From positions 784,605 to 848,604 of the forward strand of contig NC_082596.1 of assembly GCF_030936135.1 (NCBI RefSeq): 64,000 bases of DNA, written 5' to 3'. The position numbers were made by a program, and so were the translations under genes. Source of the DNA: Gavia stellata. Lineage: Eukaryota > Chordata > Aves > Gaviiformes > Gaviidae. Of this stretch, positions 53,201 through 64,000 are shown piece by piece. Below the pieces are notes generated by a model. It did no database searches. It saw nothing but the letters and a program-made list of their open reading frames with translations, and was not told where the DNA came from. Position 1 is the first letter of the stretch; each line of letters opens with the position of its first letter.

Positions 53201-56175
53201 CATCGCTTCTTAGATTTTCTTCCGACGTCTCCGTTTTAGTTTGCCGTCGCTACTTTTAAGTTTCTTCCTCCTTTCTTTAATCTCCGGTGCTTTTAAAACT
53301 TTCCGTTTGACTTTTATCCCGTTCACTGCCTTTATTCCTTAATGATTTCTTCTCTTGCCTCAGTGCCGTCGCTTTTAAATGTTTCCTTCAACCTCTGTTT
53401 TAGTTTGCTCTCCCTGCTCAGCTTTTTCCCCTTTTCCCCCTAATTCCCATCGCTCTTCCAATGTGTTTTCTATGCCTACTTCTTTTCCCTTCGATATCTT
53501 TCTTTCTCATTATTTCTTGTCTTTCCTTAGTGCCATTGCTTTTTAGATCTTCTGTCCATGTCTGCGTTCTAGCTCGCTTTCCCTCTTGTCTAGTTCTTTC
53601 CTCTCTTAATCTCTTGGCTTTTTAAATTTTCTACTTTTATCTCATTGACTTTCTTGATTTTCTAATTATTTTTTCTCATTTTTCCTTAGTGCCCTTACTT
53701 GCTTTTAAGCTTTTCTGGCTACTTTTCTTCTCTTTGCTGTCATTTAGGTTATTTTTGCTTCTTTTGCCTCACTGCCATCGTTTTTTAGATTTTTTTTCCC
53801 CCCTACCTATCTCTTTTAGGTCAATGTTGCTACGATTTAATTTTTTCCTTATTTCCTTAATCGTATTTGCTTCTAAAATTTTCTGTCTGCTTGTATTCCA
53901 TTCGCTGTCTTTATTTTTTAGTTATTTCTCGTCTTTATTAGTGCCGTCACTTTTCAAATTTTCTTTCTACATCTGTTTTACTTGCCGTCCCAACTTCTAA
54001 TTTCTTTTGGTTTATTTCCCTAATCCCCATTGCTTTTTACATTTTTTTCTTTTATCCCGTTCGCTGTCTTTATTTCGCTGTCTCTTCTTTTAATTTTTCC
54101 TCGTCTTTCCTTAGCGCAGGCGTTTTTTAAATTCTCTTTCTCCATCTCTTTTTGTTCGCCATCCCTATTGCCTAATTTTTCTCTTCCTTTCCCAAATCCC
54201 CCACACTTTTAAAATGTTCTTTCTATGCCCACTTTTATGCCCTTTGCTGGTTTTTTTTTCAATTATTGCTTGTCATCCTTAGTGCCGTCGCTTTTTAAAT
54301 TTTCTTTCGACATCTCTGTTCCAGTTTGCTGTTCCGATTTCATAATTTTTTCCTTTAGTCCCCTAATGCCTACCGCGTTTTACCAGTGGCTTCTCTGCCT
54401 GCTTTTACTCCCTTTGCTGCCCTTTTTTACTCTTTCTTCTCTTTCTTCTGTGCCATCGCTTTTTAGGTTCTCTTTCTAGGTCTCTGTTTTAGTTTGCCGT
54501 CGCTATTTTTTAACTTTTTTCCTTATTTCCTTAATCACCGTTGCTTTTGAAATTTGCCGTCTACTTGCCTCCCATTTGCAGTCTTGTTTTTGTCTGCCTT
54601 TCTCTTTTAATTATTCCTTGTCTTTCCTTCGTGCCCTCGCTTTTTGAATTTTCTGCCTATGTCTGCTCTTTAAACGTTCTGTCTGTGCCTACTTTTACTC
54701 CCTTTGCTGGTTTTTTCCCCCCCATTCTTTCTCCTCTGTCTTCTGTGCCATTGCTTTTTAGATCTTCTTTCTGCATCTCCGTTTTAGTTTGCCGTCGCTC
54801 CTTTTAAGTTTTTTCCTTATTTCCTTAATCCCCCTTGCTTTGAAAATTTTCTACGTTTCTCTCGTTCGCTGTCTTTAGTTTTGAATTTTTTTTCCTTGGT
54901 TTTCCTTAGTGCCATCGCTTCTTAGATTTTCTTCCGACGTCTCCGTTTTAGTTTGCCGTCGCTACTTTTATGTTTCTTCCTCCTTTCTTTAATCTCCGGT
55001 GCTTTTAAAACTTTCCGTTTGACTTTTATCCCGTTCACTGCCTTTATTCCTTAATGATTTCTTCTCTTGCCTCAGTGCCGTTGCTTTTAAATGTTTCCTT
55101 CAACCTCTGTTTTAGTTTGCTCTCCCTGCTCAGCTTTTTCCCCTTTTCCCCCTAATTCCCATCGCTCTTCCAATGTGTTTTCTATGCCTACTTCTTTTCC
55201 CTTCGATATCTTTCTTTCTCATTATTTCTTGTCTTTCCTTAGTGCCATTGCTTTTTAGATCTTCTGTCCATGTCTGCGTTCTAGCTCGCTTTCCCTCTTG
55301 TCTAGTTCTTTCCTCTCTTAATCTCTTGGCTTTTTAAATTTTCTACTTTTATCTCATTCACTTTCTTTATTTTCTAATTATTTTTTCTCGTTTTTCCTTA
55401 GTGCCCTTACTTGCTTTTAAACTTTTCTGTCTACTTTTCTTCTGTTTGCTGTCTTTTCAGTTATTTTTTCTTGGTTTGCCTCAGTGCCCTTACTTGCTTT
55501 TAAACTTTTCTGTCTACTTTTCTTCTGTTTGCTGTCTTTTCGGTTATTTTTCCTTGGTTTGCCTCAGTGCCCTTAGTTGCTTTTAAGCTTTTCTGGCTAC
55601 TTTTCTTCTGTTTGCTGTCTTTTCGGTTATTCTTCCTTGGTTTTCCTCAGTGCCCTTAGTTGCTTTTAAGCTTTTCTGGCTACTTTTCTTCTCTTTGCTA
55701 TCTTTTCGGTTATTTTTACTTGGTTTGCCTCACTGCCATTGCTTTTTCAATTTTTTTTTTTTTCCCCCTACCTATCTCTTTTAGGTCAATGTTGCTACAA
55801 TTTAGTTTTTTCCTTATTTCCTTAATCGTATTTGCTTCTAAAATTTCTGTCTGCTTGTATTCCGTTCGCTGTTTTTATTTTTTAGTTATTGCTCGTCTTT
55901 ATTAGTGCCGTCGCTTTTCAAATTTTCTTTCTACATCTGTTTTGCTTCGCCGTCCCTACTTCTAAATTCTTTTGGTTTATTTCCCTAATCCCCATTGCTT
56001 TTTACATTTTCTTCTTTTATCCCGTTCGCTGTCTCTTCTTTTAGTTATTCCTCGTCTTTCCTTAGCGCAGGCGTTTTTTAAATTCTCTTTCTCCGTCTCT
56101 TTTTGTTCGCGGTCCCTATTGCCTAATTTTTCTCTTCCTTTCCCAAATCCCCCACACTTTAAAAATGTTCTTTCT

Positions 56176-57267
56176 ATGCCCACTTTTATGCCCTTTGCTG
56201 GGTTTTTTTTCCAATTATTGCTTGTCATCCTTAGTGCCGTCGCTTTTTAAATTTTCTTTCTACATCTCTGTTTCAGTTTGCTGTTCCGATTTCATAATTT
56301 TTTCCTTTAGTCCCCTAATGCCTACCGCGTTTTACCAGTGGCTTCTCTGCCTGCTTTTACTCCCTTTGCTGCCCTTTTTTACTCGTTCTTCTCTTTCTTC
56401 TGTGCCATCGCTTTTTAGGTTCTCTTTCTAGGTCTCTGTTTTAGTTTGCTCTCCCTGCTCAGCTTTTTCCCCTTTTCCCCTCTAATTCCCATTGCTCTTC
56501 CAATGTGTTTTCTATGCCTACTTCTTTTCCCTTCGATATCTTTCTTTCTCATTATTTCTTGTCTTTCCTTAGTGCCATTGCTTTTTAGATCTTCTGTCCA
56601 TGTCTGCGTTCTAGCTCGCTTTCCCTCTTGTCTAGTTCTTTCCTCTCTTAATCTCTTGGCTTTTTAAATTTTCTACTTTTATCTCATTGACTTTCTTTAT
56701 TTTCTAATTATTTTTTCTCATTTTTCCTTAGTGCCCTTACTTGCTTTTAAGCTTTTCTGGCTACTTTTCTTCTCTTTGCTGTCATTTAGGTTATTTTTGC
56801 TTCTTTTGCCTCACTGCCATCGTTTTTTAGACTTTTTTCCCCCCCTACCTATCTCTTTTAGGTCAATGTTGCTACGATTTAATTTTTTCCTTATTTCCTT
56901 AATCGTATTTGCTTCTAAAATTTTCTGTCTGCTTGTATTCCATTCGCTGTCTTTATTTTTTAGTTATTTCTCGTCTTTATTAGTGCCGTCACTTTTCAAA
57001 TTTTCTTTCTACATCTGTTTTACTTGCCGTCCCAACTTCTAAATTCTTTTGGTTTATTTCCCCTAATCCCCATTGCGTTTTACATTTTTTTCTTTTATCC
57101 CGTTCGCTGTCTTTATTTCGCTGTCTCTTCTTTTAATTTTTCCTCGTCTTTCCTTAGCGCAGGCGTTTTTTAAATTCTCTTTCTCCATCTCTTTTTGTTC
57201 GCCATCCCTATTGCCTAATTTTTCTCTTCCTTTCCCAAATCCCCCACACTTTTAAAATGTTCTTTCT
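56176..57267 (+). repeat. Shortened higher-order unit (1092 bp)
   Basis: About 860 bp are missing compared with its neighbours. The junction near 56436-56456 joins two monomers that both contain CTCTGTTTTAGTTTGC, passing directly into CTCCCTGCTCAGC, consistent with unequal exchange between them. Confidence 0.88.
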
Positions 57268-60200
57268 ATGCCCACTTTTATGCCCTTTGCTGGTTTTTTT
57301 TTCAATTATTGCTTGTCATCCTTAGTGCCGTCGCTTTTTAAATTTTCTTTCGACATCTCTGTTCCAGTTTGCTGTTCCGATTTCATAATTTTTTCCTTTA
57401 GTCCCCTAATGCCTACCGCGTTTTACCAGTGGCTTCTCTGCCTGCTTTTACTCCCTTTGCTGCCCTTTTTTACTCTTTCTTCTCTTTCTTCTGTGCCATC
57501 GCTTTTTAGGTTCTCTTTCTAGGTCTCTGTTTTAGTTTGCCGTCGCTATTTTTTAACTTTTTTCCTTATTTCCTTAATCACCGTTGCTTTTGAAATTTGC
57601 CGTCTACTTGCCTCCCATTTGCAGTCTTGTTTTTGTCTGCCTTTCTCTTTTAATTATTCCTTGTCTTTCCTTCGTGCCCTCGCTTTTTGAATTTTCTGCC
57701 TATGTCTGCTCTTTAAACGTTCTGTCTGTGCCTACTTTTACTCCCTTTGCTGGTTTTTTCCCCCCCATTCTTTCTCCTCTGTCTTCTGTGCCATTGCTTT
57801 TTAGATCTTCTTTCTGCATCTCCGTTTTAGTTTGCCGTCGCTCCTTTTAAGTTTTTTCCTTATTTCCTTAATCCCCCTTGCTTTGAAAATTTTCTACGTT
57901 TATCTCGTTTGCTGTCCTTAGTTTTGAATTTTTTTTCCTTGGTTTTCCTTAGTGCCATCGCTTCTTAGATTTTCTTCCGACGTCTCCGTTTTAGTTTGCC
58001 GTCGCTACTTTTATGTTTCTTCCTCCTTTCTTTAATCTCCGGTGCTTTTAAAACTTTCCGTTTGACTTTTATCCCGTTCACTGCCTTTATTCCTTAATGA
58101 TTTCTTCTCTTGCCTCAGTGCCGTCGCTTTTAAATGTTTCCTTCAACCTCTGTTTTAGTTTGCTCTCCCTGCTCAGCTTTTTCCCCTTTTCCCCCTAATT
58201 CCCATCGCTCTTCCAATGTGTTTTCTATGCCTACTTCTTTTCCCTTCGATATCTTTCTTTCTCATTATTTCTTGTCTTTCCTTAGTGCCATTGCTTTTTA
58301 GATCTTCTGTCCATGTCTGCGTTCTAGCTCGCTTTCCCTCTTGTCTAGTTCTTTCCTCTCTTAATCTCTTGGCTTTTTAAATTTTCTACTTTTATCTCAT
58401 TCACTTTCTTTATTTTCTAATTATTTTTTCTCGTTTTTCCTTAGTGCCCTTACTTGCTTTTAAACTTTTCTGTCTACTTTTCTTCTGTTTGCTGTCTTTT
58501 CAGTTATTTTTTCTTGGTTTGCCTCAGTGCCCTTACTTGCTTTTAAACTTTTCTGTCTACTTTTCTTCTGTTTGCTGTCTTTTCGGTTATTTTTCCTTGG
58601 TTTGCCTCAGTGCCCTTAGTTGCTTTTAAGCTTTTCTGGCTACTTTTCTTCTGTTTGCTGTCTTTTCGGTTATTTTTCCTTGGTTTGCCTCAGTGCCCTT
58701 AGTTGCTTTTAAGCTTTTCTGGCTACTTTTCTTCTCTTTGCTATCTTTTCGGTTATTTTTACTTGGTTTGCCTCACTGCCATTGCTTTTTCAATTTTTTT
58801 TTTTTTCCCCCTACCTATCTCTTTTAGGTCAATGTTGCTACAATTTAGTTTTTTCCTTATTTCCTTAATCGTATTTGCTTCTAAAATTTCTGTCTGCTTG
58901 TATTCCGTTCGCTGTTTTTATTTTTTAGTTATTGCTCGTCTTTATTAGTGCCGTCGCTTTTCAAATTTTCTTTCTACATCTGTTTTGCTTCGCCGTCCCT
59001 ACTTCTAAATTCTTTTGGTTTATTTCCCTAATCCCCATTGCTTTTTACATTTTCTTCTTTTATCCCGTTCGCTGTCTCTTCTTTTAGTTATTCCTCGTCT
59101 TTCCTTAGCGCAGGCGTTTTTTAAATTCTCTTTCTCCGTCTCTTTTTGTTCGCGGTCCCTATTGCCTAATTTTTCTCTTCCTTTCCCAAATCCCCCACAC
59201 TTTAAAAATGTTCTTTCTATGCCCACTTTTATGCCCTTTGCTGGGTTTTTTTTCCAATTATTGCTTGTCATCCTTAGTGCCGTCGCTTTTTAAATTTTCT
59301 TTCGACATCTCTGTTCCAGTTTGCTGTTCCGATTTCATAATTTTTTCCTTTAGTCCCCTAATGCCTACCGCGTTTTACCAGTGGCTTCTCTGCCTGCTTT
59401 TACTCCCTTTGCTGCCCTTTTTTACTCGTTCTTCTCTTTCTTCTGTGCCATCGCTTTTTAGGTTCTCTTTCTAGGTCTCTGTTTTAGTTTGCCGTCGCTA
59501 TTTTTTAACTTTTTTCCTTATTTCCTTAATCACCGTTGCTTTTGAAATTTGCCGTCTACTTGCCTCCCATTTGCAGTCTTGTTTTTGTCTGCCTTTCTCT
59601 TTTAATTATTCCTTGTCTTTCCTTCGTGCCCTCGCTTTTTGAATTTTCTGCCTATGTCTGCTCTTTAAACGTTCTGTCTGTGCCTACTTTTACTCCCTTT
59701 GCTGGTTTTTTCCCCCCCATTCTTTCTCCTCTGTCTTCTGTGCCATTGCTTTTTAGATCTTCTTTCTGCATCTCCGTTTTAGTTTGCCGTCGCTCCTTTT
59801 AAGTTTTTTCCTTATTTCCTTAATCCCCCTTGCTTTGAAAATTTTCTACGTTTATCTCGTTTGCTGTCCTTAGTTTTGAATTTTTTTTCCTTGGTTTTCC
59901 TTAGTGCCATCGCTTCTTAGATTTTCTTCCGACGTCTCCGTTTTAGTTTGCCGTCGCTACTTTTATGTTTCTTCCTCCTTTCTTTAATCTCCGGTGCTTT
60001 TAAAACTTTCCGTTTGACTTTTATCCCGTTCACTGCCTTTATTCCTTAATGATTTCTTCTCTTGCCTCAGTGCCGTCGCTTTTAAATGTTTCCTTCAACC
60101 TCTGTTTTAGTTTGCTCTCCCTGCTCAGCTTTTTCCCCTTTTCCCCCTAATTCCCATCGCTCTTCCAATGTGTTTTCTATGCCTACTTCTTTTCCCTTCG

Positions 60201-63200
60201 ATATCTTTCTTTCTCATTATTTCTTGTCTTTCCTTAGTGCCATTGCTTTTTAGATCTTCTGTCCATGTCTGCGTTCTAGCTCGCTTTCCCTCTTGTCTAG
60301 TTCTTTCCTCTCTTAATCTCTTGGCTTTTTAAATTTTCTACTTTTATCTCATTCACTTTCTTTATTTTCTAATTATTTTTTCTCGTTTTTCCTTAGTGCC
60401 CTTACTTGCTTTTAAACTTTTCTGTCTACTTTTCTTCTGTTTGCTGTCTTTTCAGTTATTTTTTCTTGGTTTGCCTCAGTGCCCTTACTTGCTTTTAAGC
60501 TTTTCTGTCTACTTTTCTTCTGTTTGCTGTCTTTTCGGTTATTTTTCCTTGGTTTGCCTCAGTGCCCTTAGTTGCTTTTAAGCTTTTCTGTCTACTTTTC
60601 TTCCGTTTGCTGTCTTTTCGGTTATTTTTGCTTCTTTTGCCTCAGTGCCCTTAGTTGCTCTTAAGCTTTTCTGGCTACTTTTCTTCTCTTTGCTATCTTT
60701 TCGGTTATTTTTACTTGGTTTGCCTCACTGCCATCGCTTTTTCAATTTTTTTTTTTTTCCCCCTACCTATCTCTTTTAGGTCAATGTTGCTACAATTTAG
60801 TTTTTTCCTTATTTCCTTAATCGTATTTGCTTCTAAAATTTCTGTCTGCTTGTATTCCGTTCGCTGTTTTTATTTTTTAGTTATTGCTCGTCTTTATTAG
60901 TGCTGTCGCTTTTCAAATTTTCTTTCTACATCTGTTTTGCTTCGCCGTCCCTACTTCTAAATTCTTTTGGTTTATTTCCCTAATCCCCATTGCTTTTTAC
61001 ATTTTCTTCTTTTATCCCGTTCGCTGTCTCTTCTTTTAGTTATTCCTCGTCTTTCCTTAGCGCAGGCGTTTTTTAAATTCTCTTTCTCCGTCTCTTTTTG
61101 TTCGCGGTCCCTATTGCCTAATTTTTCTCTTCCTTTCCCAAATCCCCCACACTTTTAAAATGTTCTTTCTATGGCCACTTTTATGCCCTTTGCTGGGTTT
61201 TTTTTCCAATTATTGCTTGTCATCCTTAGTGCCGTCGCTTTTTAAATTTTCTTTCTACATCTCTGTTTCAGTTTGCTGTTCCGATTTCATAATTTTTTCC
61301 TTTAGTCCCCTAATGCCTACCGCGTTTTACCAGTTGCTTCTCTGCCTGCTTTTACTCCCTTTGCTGCCCTTTTTTACTCTTTCTTCTCTTTCTTCTGTGC
61401 CATCGCTTTTTAGGTTCTCTTTCTAGGTCTCTGTTTTAGTTTGCCGTCGCTATTTTTAAACTTTTTTTCCTTATTTCCTTAATCACCGTTGCTTTTAAAA
61501 TTTGCCGTCTACTTGCCTCCCATTTGCAGGCTTGTTTTTGTCTGCCTTTCTTTTTTAATTATTCCTTGTCTTTCCTTCGTGCCCTCGCTTTTTGAATTTT
61601 CTGCCTATGTCTGCTCTTTAAACGTTCTTTCTGTGCCTACTTTTACTCCCTTTGCTGGTTTTTCCCCCCCCATTCTTTCTCCTCTGTCTTCTGTGCCATT
61701 GCTTTTTAGATCTTCTTTCTGCATCTCCGTTTTAGTTTGCCGTCGCTCCTTTTAAGTTTTTTCCTTATTTCCTTAATCCCCCTTGCTTTGAAAATTTTCT
61801 ACGTTTCTCTCGTTCGCTGTCTTTAGTTTTGAATTTTTTTTCCTTGGTTTTCCTTAGTGCCATCGCTTCTTAGATTTTCTTCCGACATCTCCGTTTTAGT
61901 TTGCCGTCGCTACTTTTATGTTTCTTCCTCCTTTCTTTAATCTCCGGTGCTTTTAAAACTTTCCGTTTGACTTTTATCCCATTCACTGCCTTTATTCCTT
62001 AATGATTTCTTCTCTTGCCTCAGTGCCGTCGCTTTTAAATGTTTCCTTCAACCTCTGTTTTAGTTTGCTCTCCCTGCTTAGCTTTTTCCCCTTTTCCCCT
62101 CTAATTCCCATTGCTCTTCCAATGTGTTTTCTATGCCTACTTCTTTTCCCTTCGATATCTTTGTTTCTCATTATTTCTTGTCTTTCCTTAGTGCCATTGC
62201 TTTTTAGATCTTCTGTCCATGTCTGCGTTCTAGCTCGCTTTCCCTCTTGTCTAGTTCTTTCCTCTCTTAATCTCTTGGCTTTTTAAATTTTCTACTTTTA
62301 TCTCATTCACTTTCTTTATTTTCTAATTATTTTTTCTCGTTTTTCCTTAGTGCCCTTACTTGCTTTTAAACTTTTCTGTCTACTTTTCTTCTGTTTGCTG
62401 TCTTTTCAGTTATTTTTTCTTGGTTTGCCTCAGTGCCCTTAGTTGCTTTTAAGCTTTTCTGGCTACTTTTCTTCTGTTTGCTGTCTTTTCGGTTATTTTT
62501 CCTTGGTTTGCCTCAGTGCCCTTAGTTGCTTTTAAGCTTTTCTGGCTACTTTTCTTCTGTTTGCTGTCTTTTCGGTTATTTTTCCTTGGTTTGCCTCAGT
62601 GCCCTTAGTTGCTTTTAAGCTTTTCTGGCTACTTTTCTTCTCTTTGCTATCTTTTCGGTTATTTTTACTTGGTTTGCCTCACTGCCATCGCTTTTTCAAT
62701 TTTTTTTTTTTTCCCCCTACCTATCTCTTTTAGGTCAATGTTGCTACAATTTAGTTTTTTCCTTATTTCCTTAATCGTATTTGCTTCTAAAATTTCTGTC
62801 TGCTTGTATTCCGTTCGCTGTTTTTATTTTTTAGTTATTGCTCGTCTTTATTAGTGCCGTCGCTTTTCAAATTTTCTTTCTACATCTGTTTTGCTTCGCC
62901 GTCCCTACTTCTAAATTCTTTTGGTTTATTTCCCTAATCCCCATTGCTTTTTACATTTTCTTCTTTTATCCCGTTCGCTGTCTCTTCTTTTAGTTATTCC
63001 TCGTCTTTCCTTAGCACAGGCGTTTTTTAAATTCTCTTTCTCCGTCTCTTTTTGTTCGCGGTCCCTATTGCCTAATTTTTCTCTTCCTTTCCCAAATCCC
63101 CCACACTTTTAAAATGTTCTTTCTATGCCCACTTTTATGCCCTTTGCTGGGTTTTTTTTCCAATTATTGCTTGTCATCCTTAGTGCCGTCGCTTTTTAAA

Positions 63201-64000
63201 TTTTCTTTCTACATCTCTGTTTCAGTTTGCTGTTCCGATTTCATAATTTTTTCCTTTAGTCCCCTAATGCCTACCGCGTTTTACCAGTGGCTTCTCTGCC
63301 TGCTTTTACTCCCTTTGCTGCCCTTTTTTACTCGTTCTTCTCTTTCTTCTGTGCCATCGCTTTTTAGGTTCTCTTTCTAGGTCTCAGTTTTAGTTTGCCG
63401 TCGCTATTTTTTAACTTTTTTTCCTTATTTCCTTAATCACCGTTGCTTTTGAAATTTGCCGTCTACTTGCCTCCCATTTGCAGGCTTGTTTTTGTCTGCC
63501 TTTCTTTTTTAATTATTCCTTGTCTTTCCTTCATGCCCTCGCTTTTTGAATTTTCTGCCTATGTCTGCTCTTTAAACGTTCTGTCTGTGCCTACTTTTAC
63601 TCCCTTTGCTGGGTTTTTTCCCCCATTCTTTCTCCTCTGTCTTCCGTGCCATTGCTTTTTAGATCTTCTTTCTGCGTCTCCGTTTTAGTTTGCTGTCGCT
63701 CCTTTTAAGTTTTTTCCTTATTTCCTTAATCCCCCTTGCTTTGAAAATTTTCTACGTTTATCTCGTTCGCTGTCTTTAGTTTTGAATTTTTTTTTCCTTG
63801 GTTTTCCTTAGTGCCATCGCTTCTTAGATTTTCTTCCGACGTCTCCGTTTTAGTTTGCCGTCGCTACTTTTAAGTTTCTTCCTCCTTTCTTTAATCTCCG
63901 GTGCTTTTAAAACTTTCCGTTTGACTTTTATCCCGTTCACTGCCTTTATTCCTTAATGATTTCTTCTCTTGCCTCAGTGCCGTCGCTTTTAAATGTTTCC

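Larger units (their letters stand above)
43437..64000 (+). repeat. Higher-order repeat array of the pyrimidine satellite
   Basis: Monomers of 80-95 bp form longer units. The landmark ATGCCCACTTTTATGCC (ATGGCCACTTTTATGCC in the 61171 copy) recurs at 43437, 45229, 47028, 48824, 50646, 52513, 54225, 56176, 57268, 59219, 61171 and 63125. Successive unit lengths are therefore 1792, 1799, 1796, 1822, 1867, 1712, 1951, 1092, 1951, 1952 and 1954 bp. Neighbouring units after 54 kb are nearly identical, so homogenisation is recent. The array continues past the right edge. Plus strand is C/T-rich throughout; recurring F/L/S-rich frames (60-103 codons) are translations of the monomers. Confidence 0.96.

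Noticed and set aside
43242..63688. Dozens of plus-strand frames of 60-103 codons with similar F/L/S-rich, membrane-like proteins
   Set aside because: They repeat with the satellite units, follow its base composition, lack codon bias or start context, and break wherever the monomer changes length.

Overview
The window reads as a repeat-dominated, probably subtelomeric or satellite-rich stretch of a bird nuclear genome. Support: two CR1 LINE fragments with the sauropsid-type 8-bp 3' repeat, several LTR types that I recognise as common in birds, a 2.4 kb (net of an insertion) degenerate TTAGGG/TTAGGC array, GC-rich minisatellites, and an interrupted, intron-bearing BCAP31-like vertebrate gene. 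No intact cellular protein-coding gene, rRNA, tRNA or CRISPR was found. The species cannot be told from the sequence alone.

Layout. 1-3190: a 41-bp minisatellite, then an ACCGGAAGTG-rich (ETS-consensus) repeat block split by a 5'-truncated CR1 on the minus strand (about 942-2997). 3195-6410: telomere-like array with a solo LTR (3615-4202) flanked by a 5-bp target duplication, ending at a 101-bp hairpin (6412-6512). 6513-8455: an AT-rich, G-poor stretch, a CpG-rich block and a 61-bp minisatellite sharing its core with the 41-bp one. 8464-10640: remnants of BCAP31 on both strands, enclosed by an inverted pair of a second 61-bp minisatellite. 10650-15570: GC-rich minisatellites, first copies of a dispersed unit, and the first pyrimidine-rich satellite. 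15572-23125: a class I (gammaretrovirus-like) endogenous retrovirus with gag, pro-pol, env and both LTRs, broken by many stops and frameshifts. 23126-27710: an LTR fragment, pyrimidine satellite and dispersed unit, repeated as a paralogous block at 36049-39715. 27711-31829: a second provirus of the same family on the minus strand, with one LTR, a deleted capsid region, a doubled matrix-like segment and a truncated pol. 31830-41630: pyrimidine-rich tracts, more dispersed units, an LTR-type element, a solo LTR with a 4-bp target duplication (40000-40673) and a second CR1 end. 41629-64000: a strand-asymmetric satellite with monomers of about 80-95 bp, organised into higher-order units of about 1.71-1.95 kb and running off the window edge.

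No pathway or operon is present. What links the regions is tandem amplification, segmental duplication and insertion of retroelements into satellite DNA. The most interesting items are the higher-order satellite whose unit length changes in steps of about 83 bp, the BCAP31 rearrangement inside inverted minisatellites, and the repeated ETS-consensus motif.
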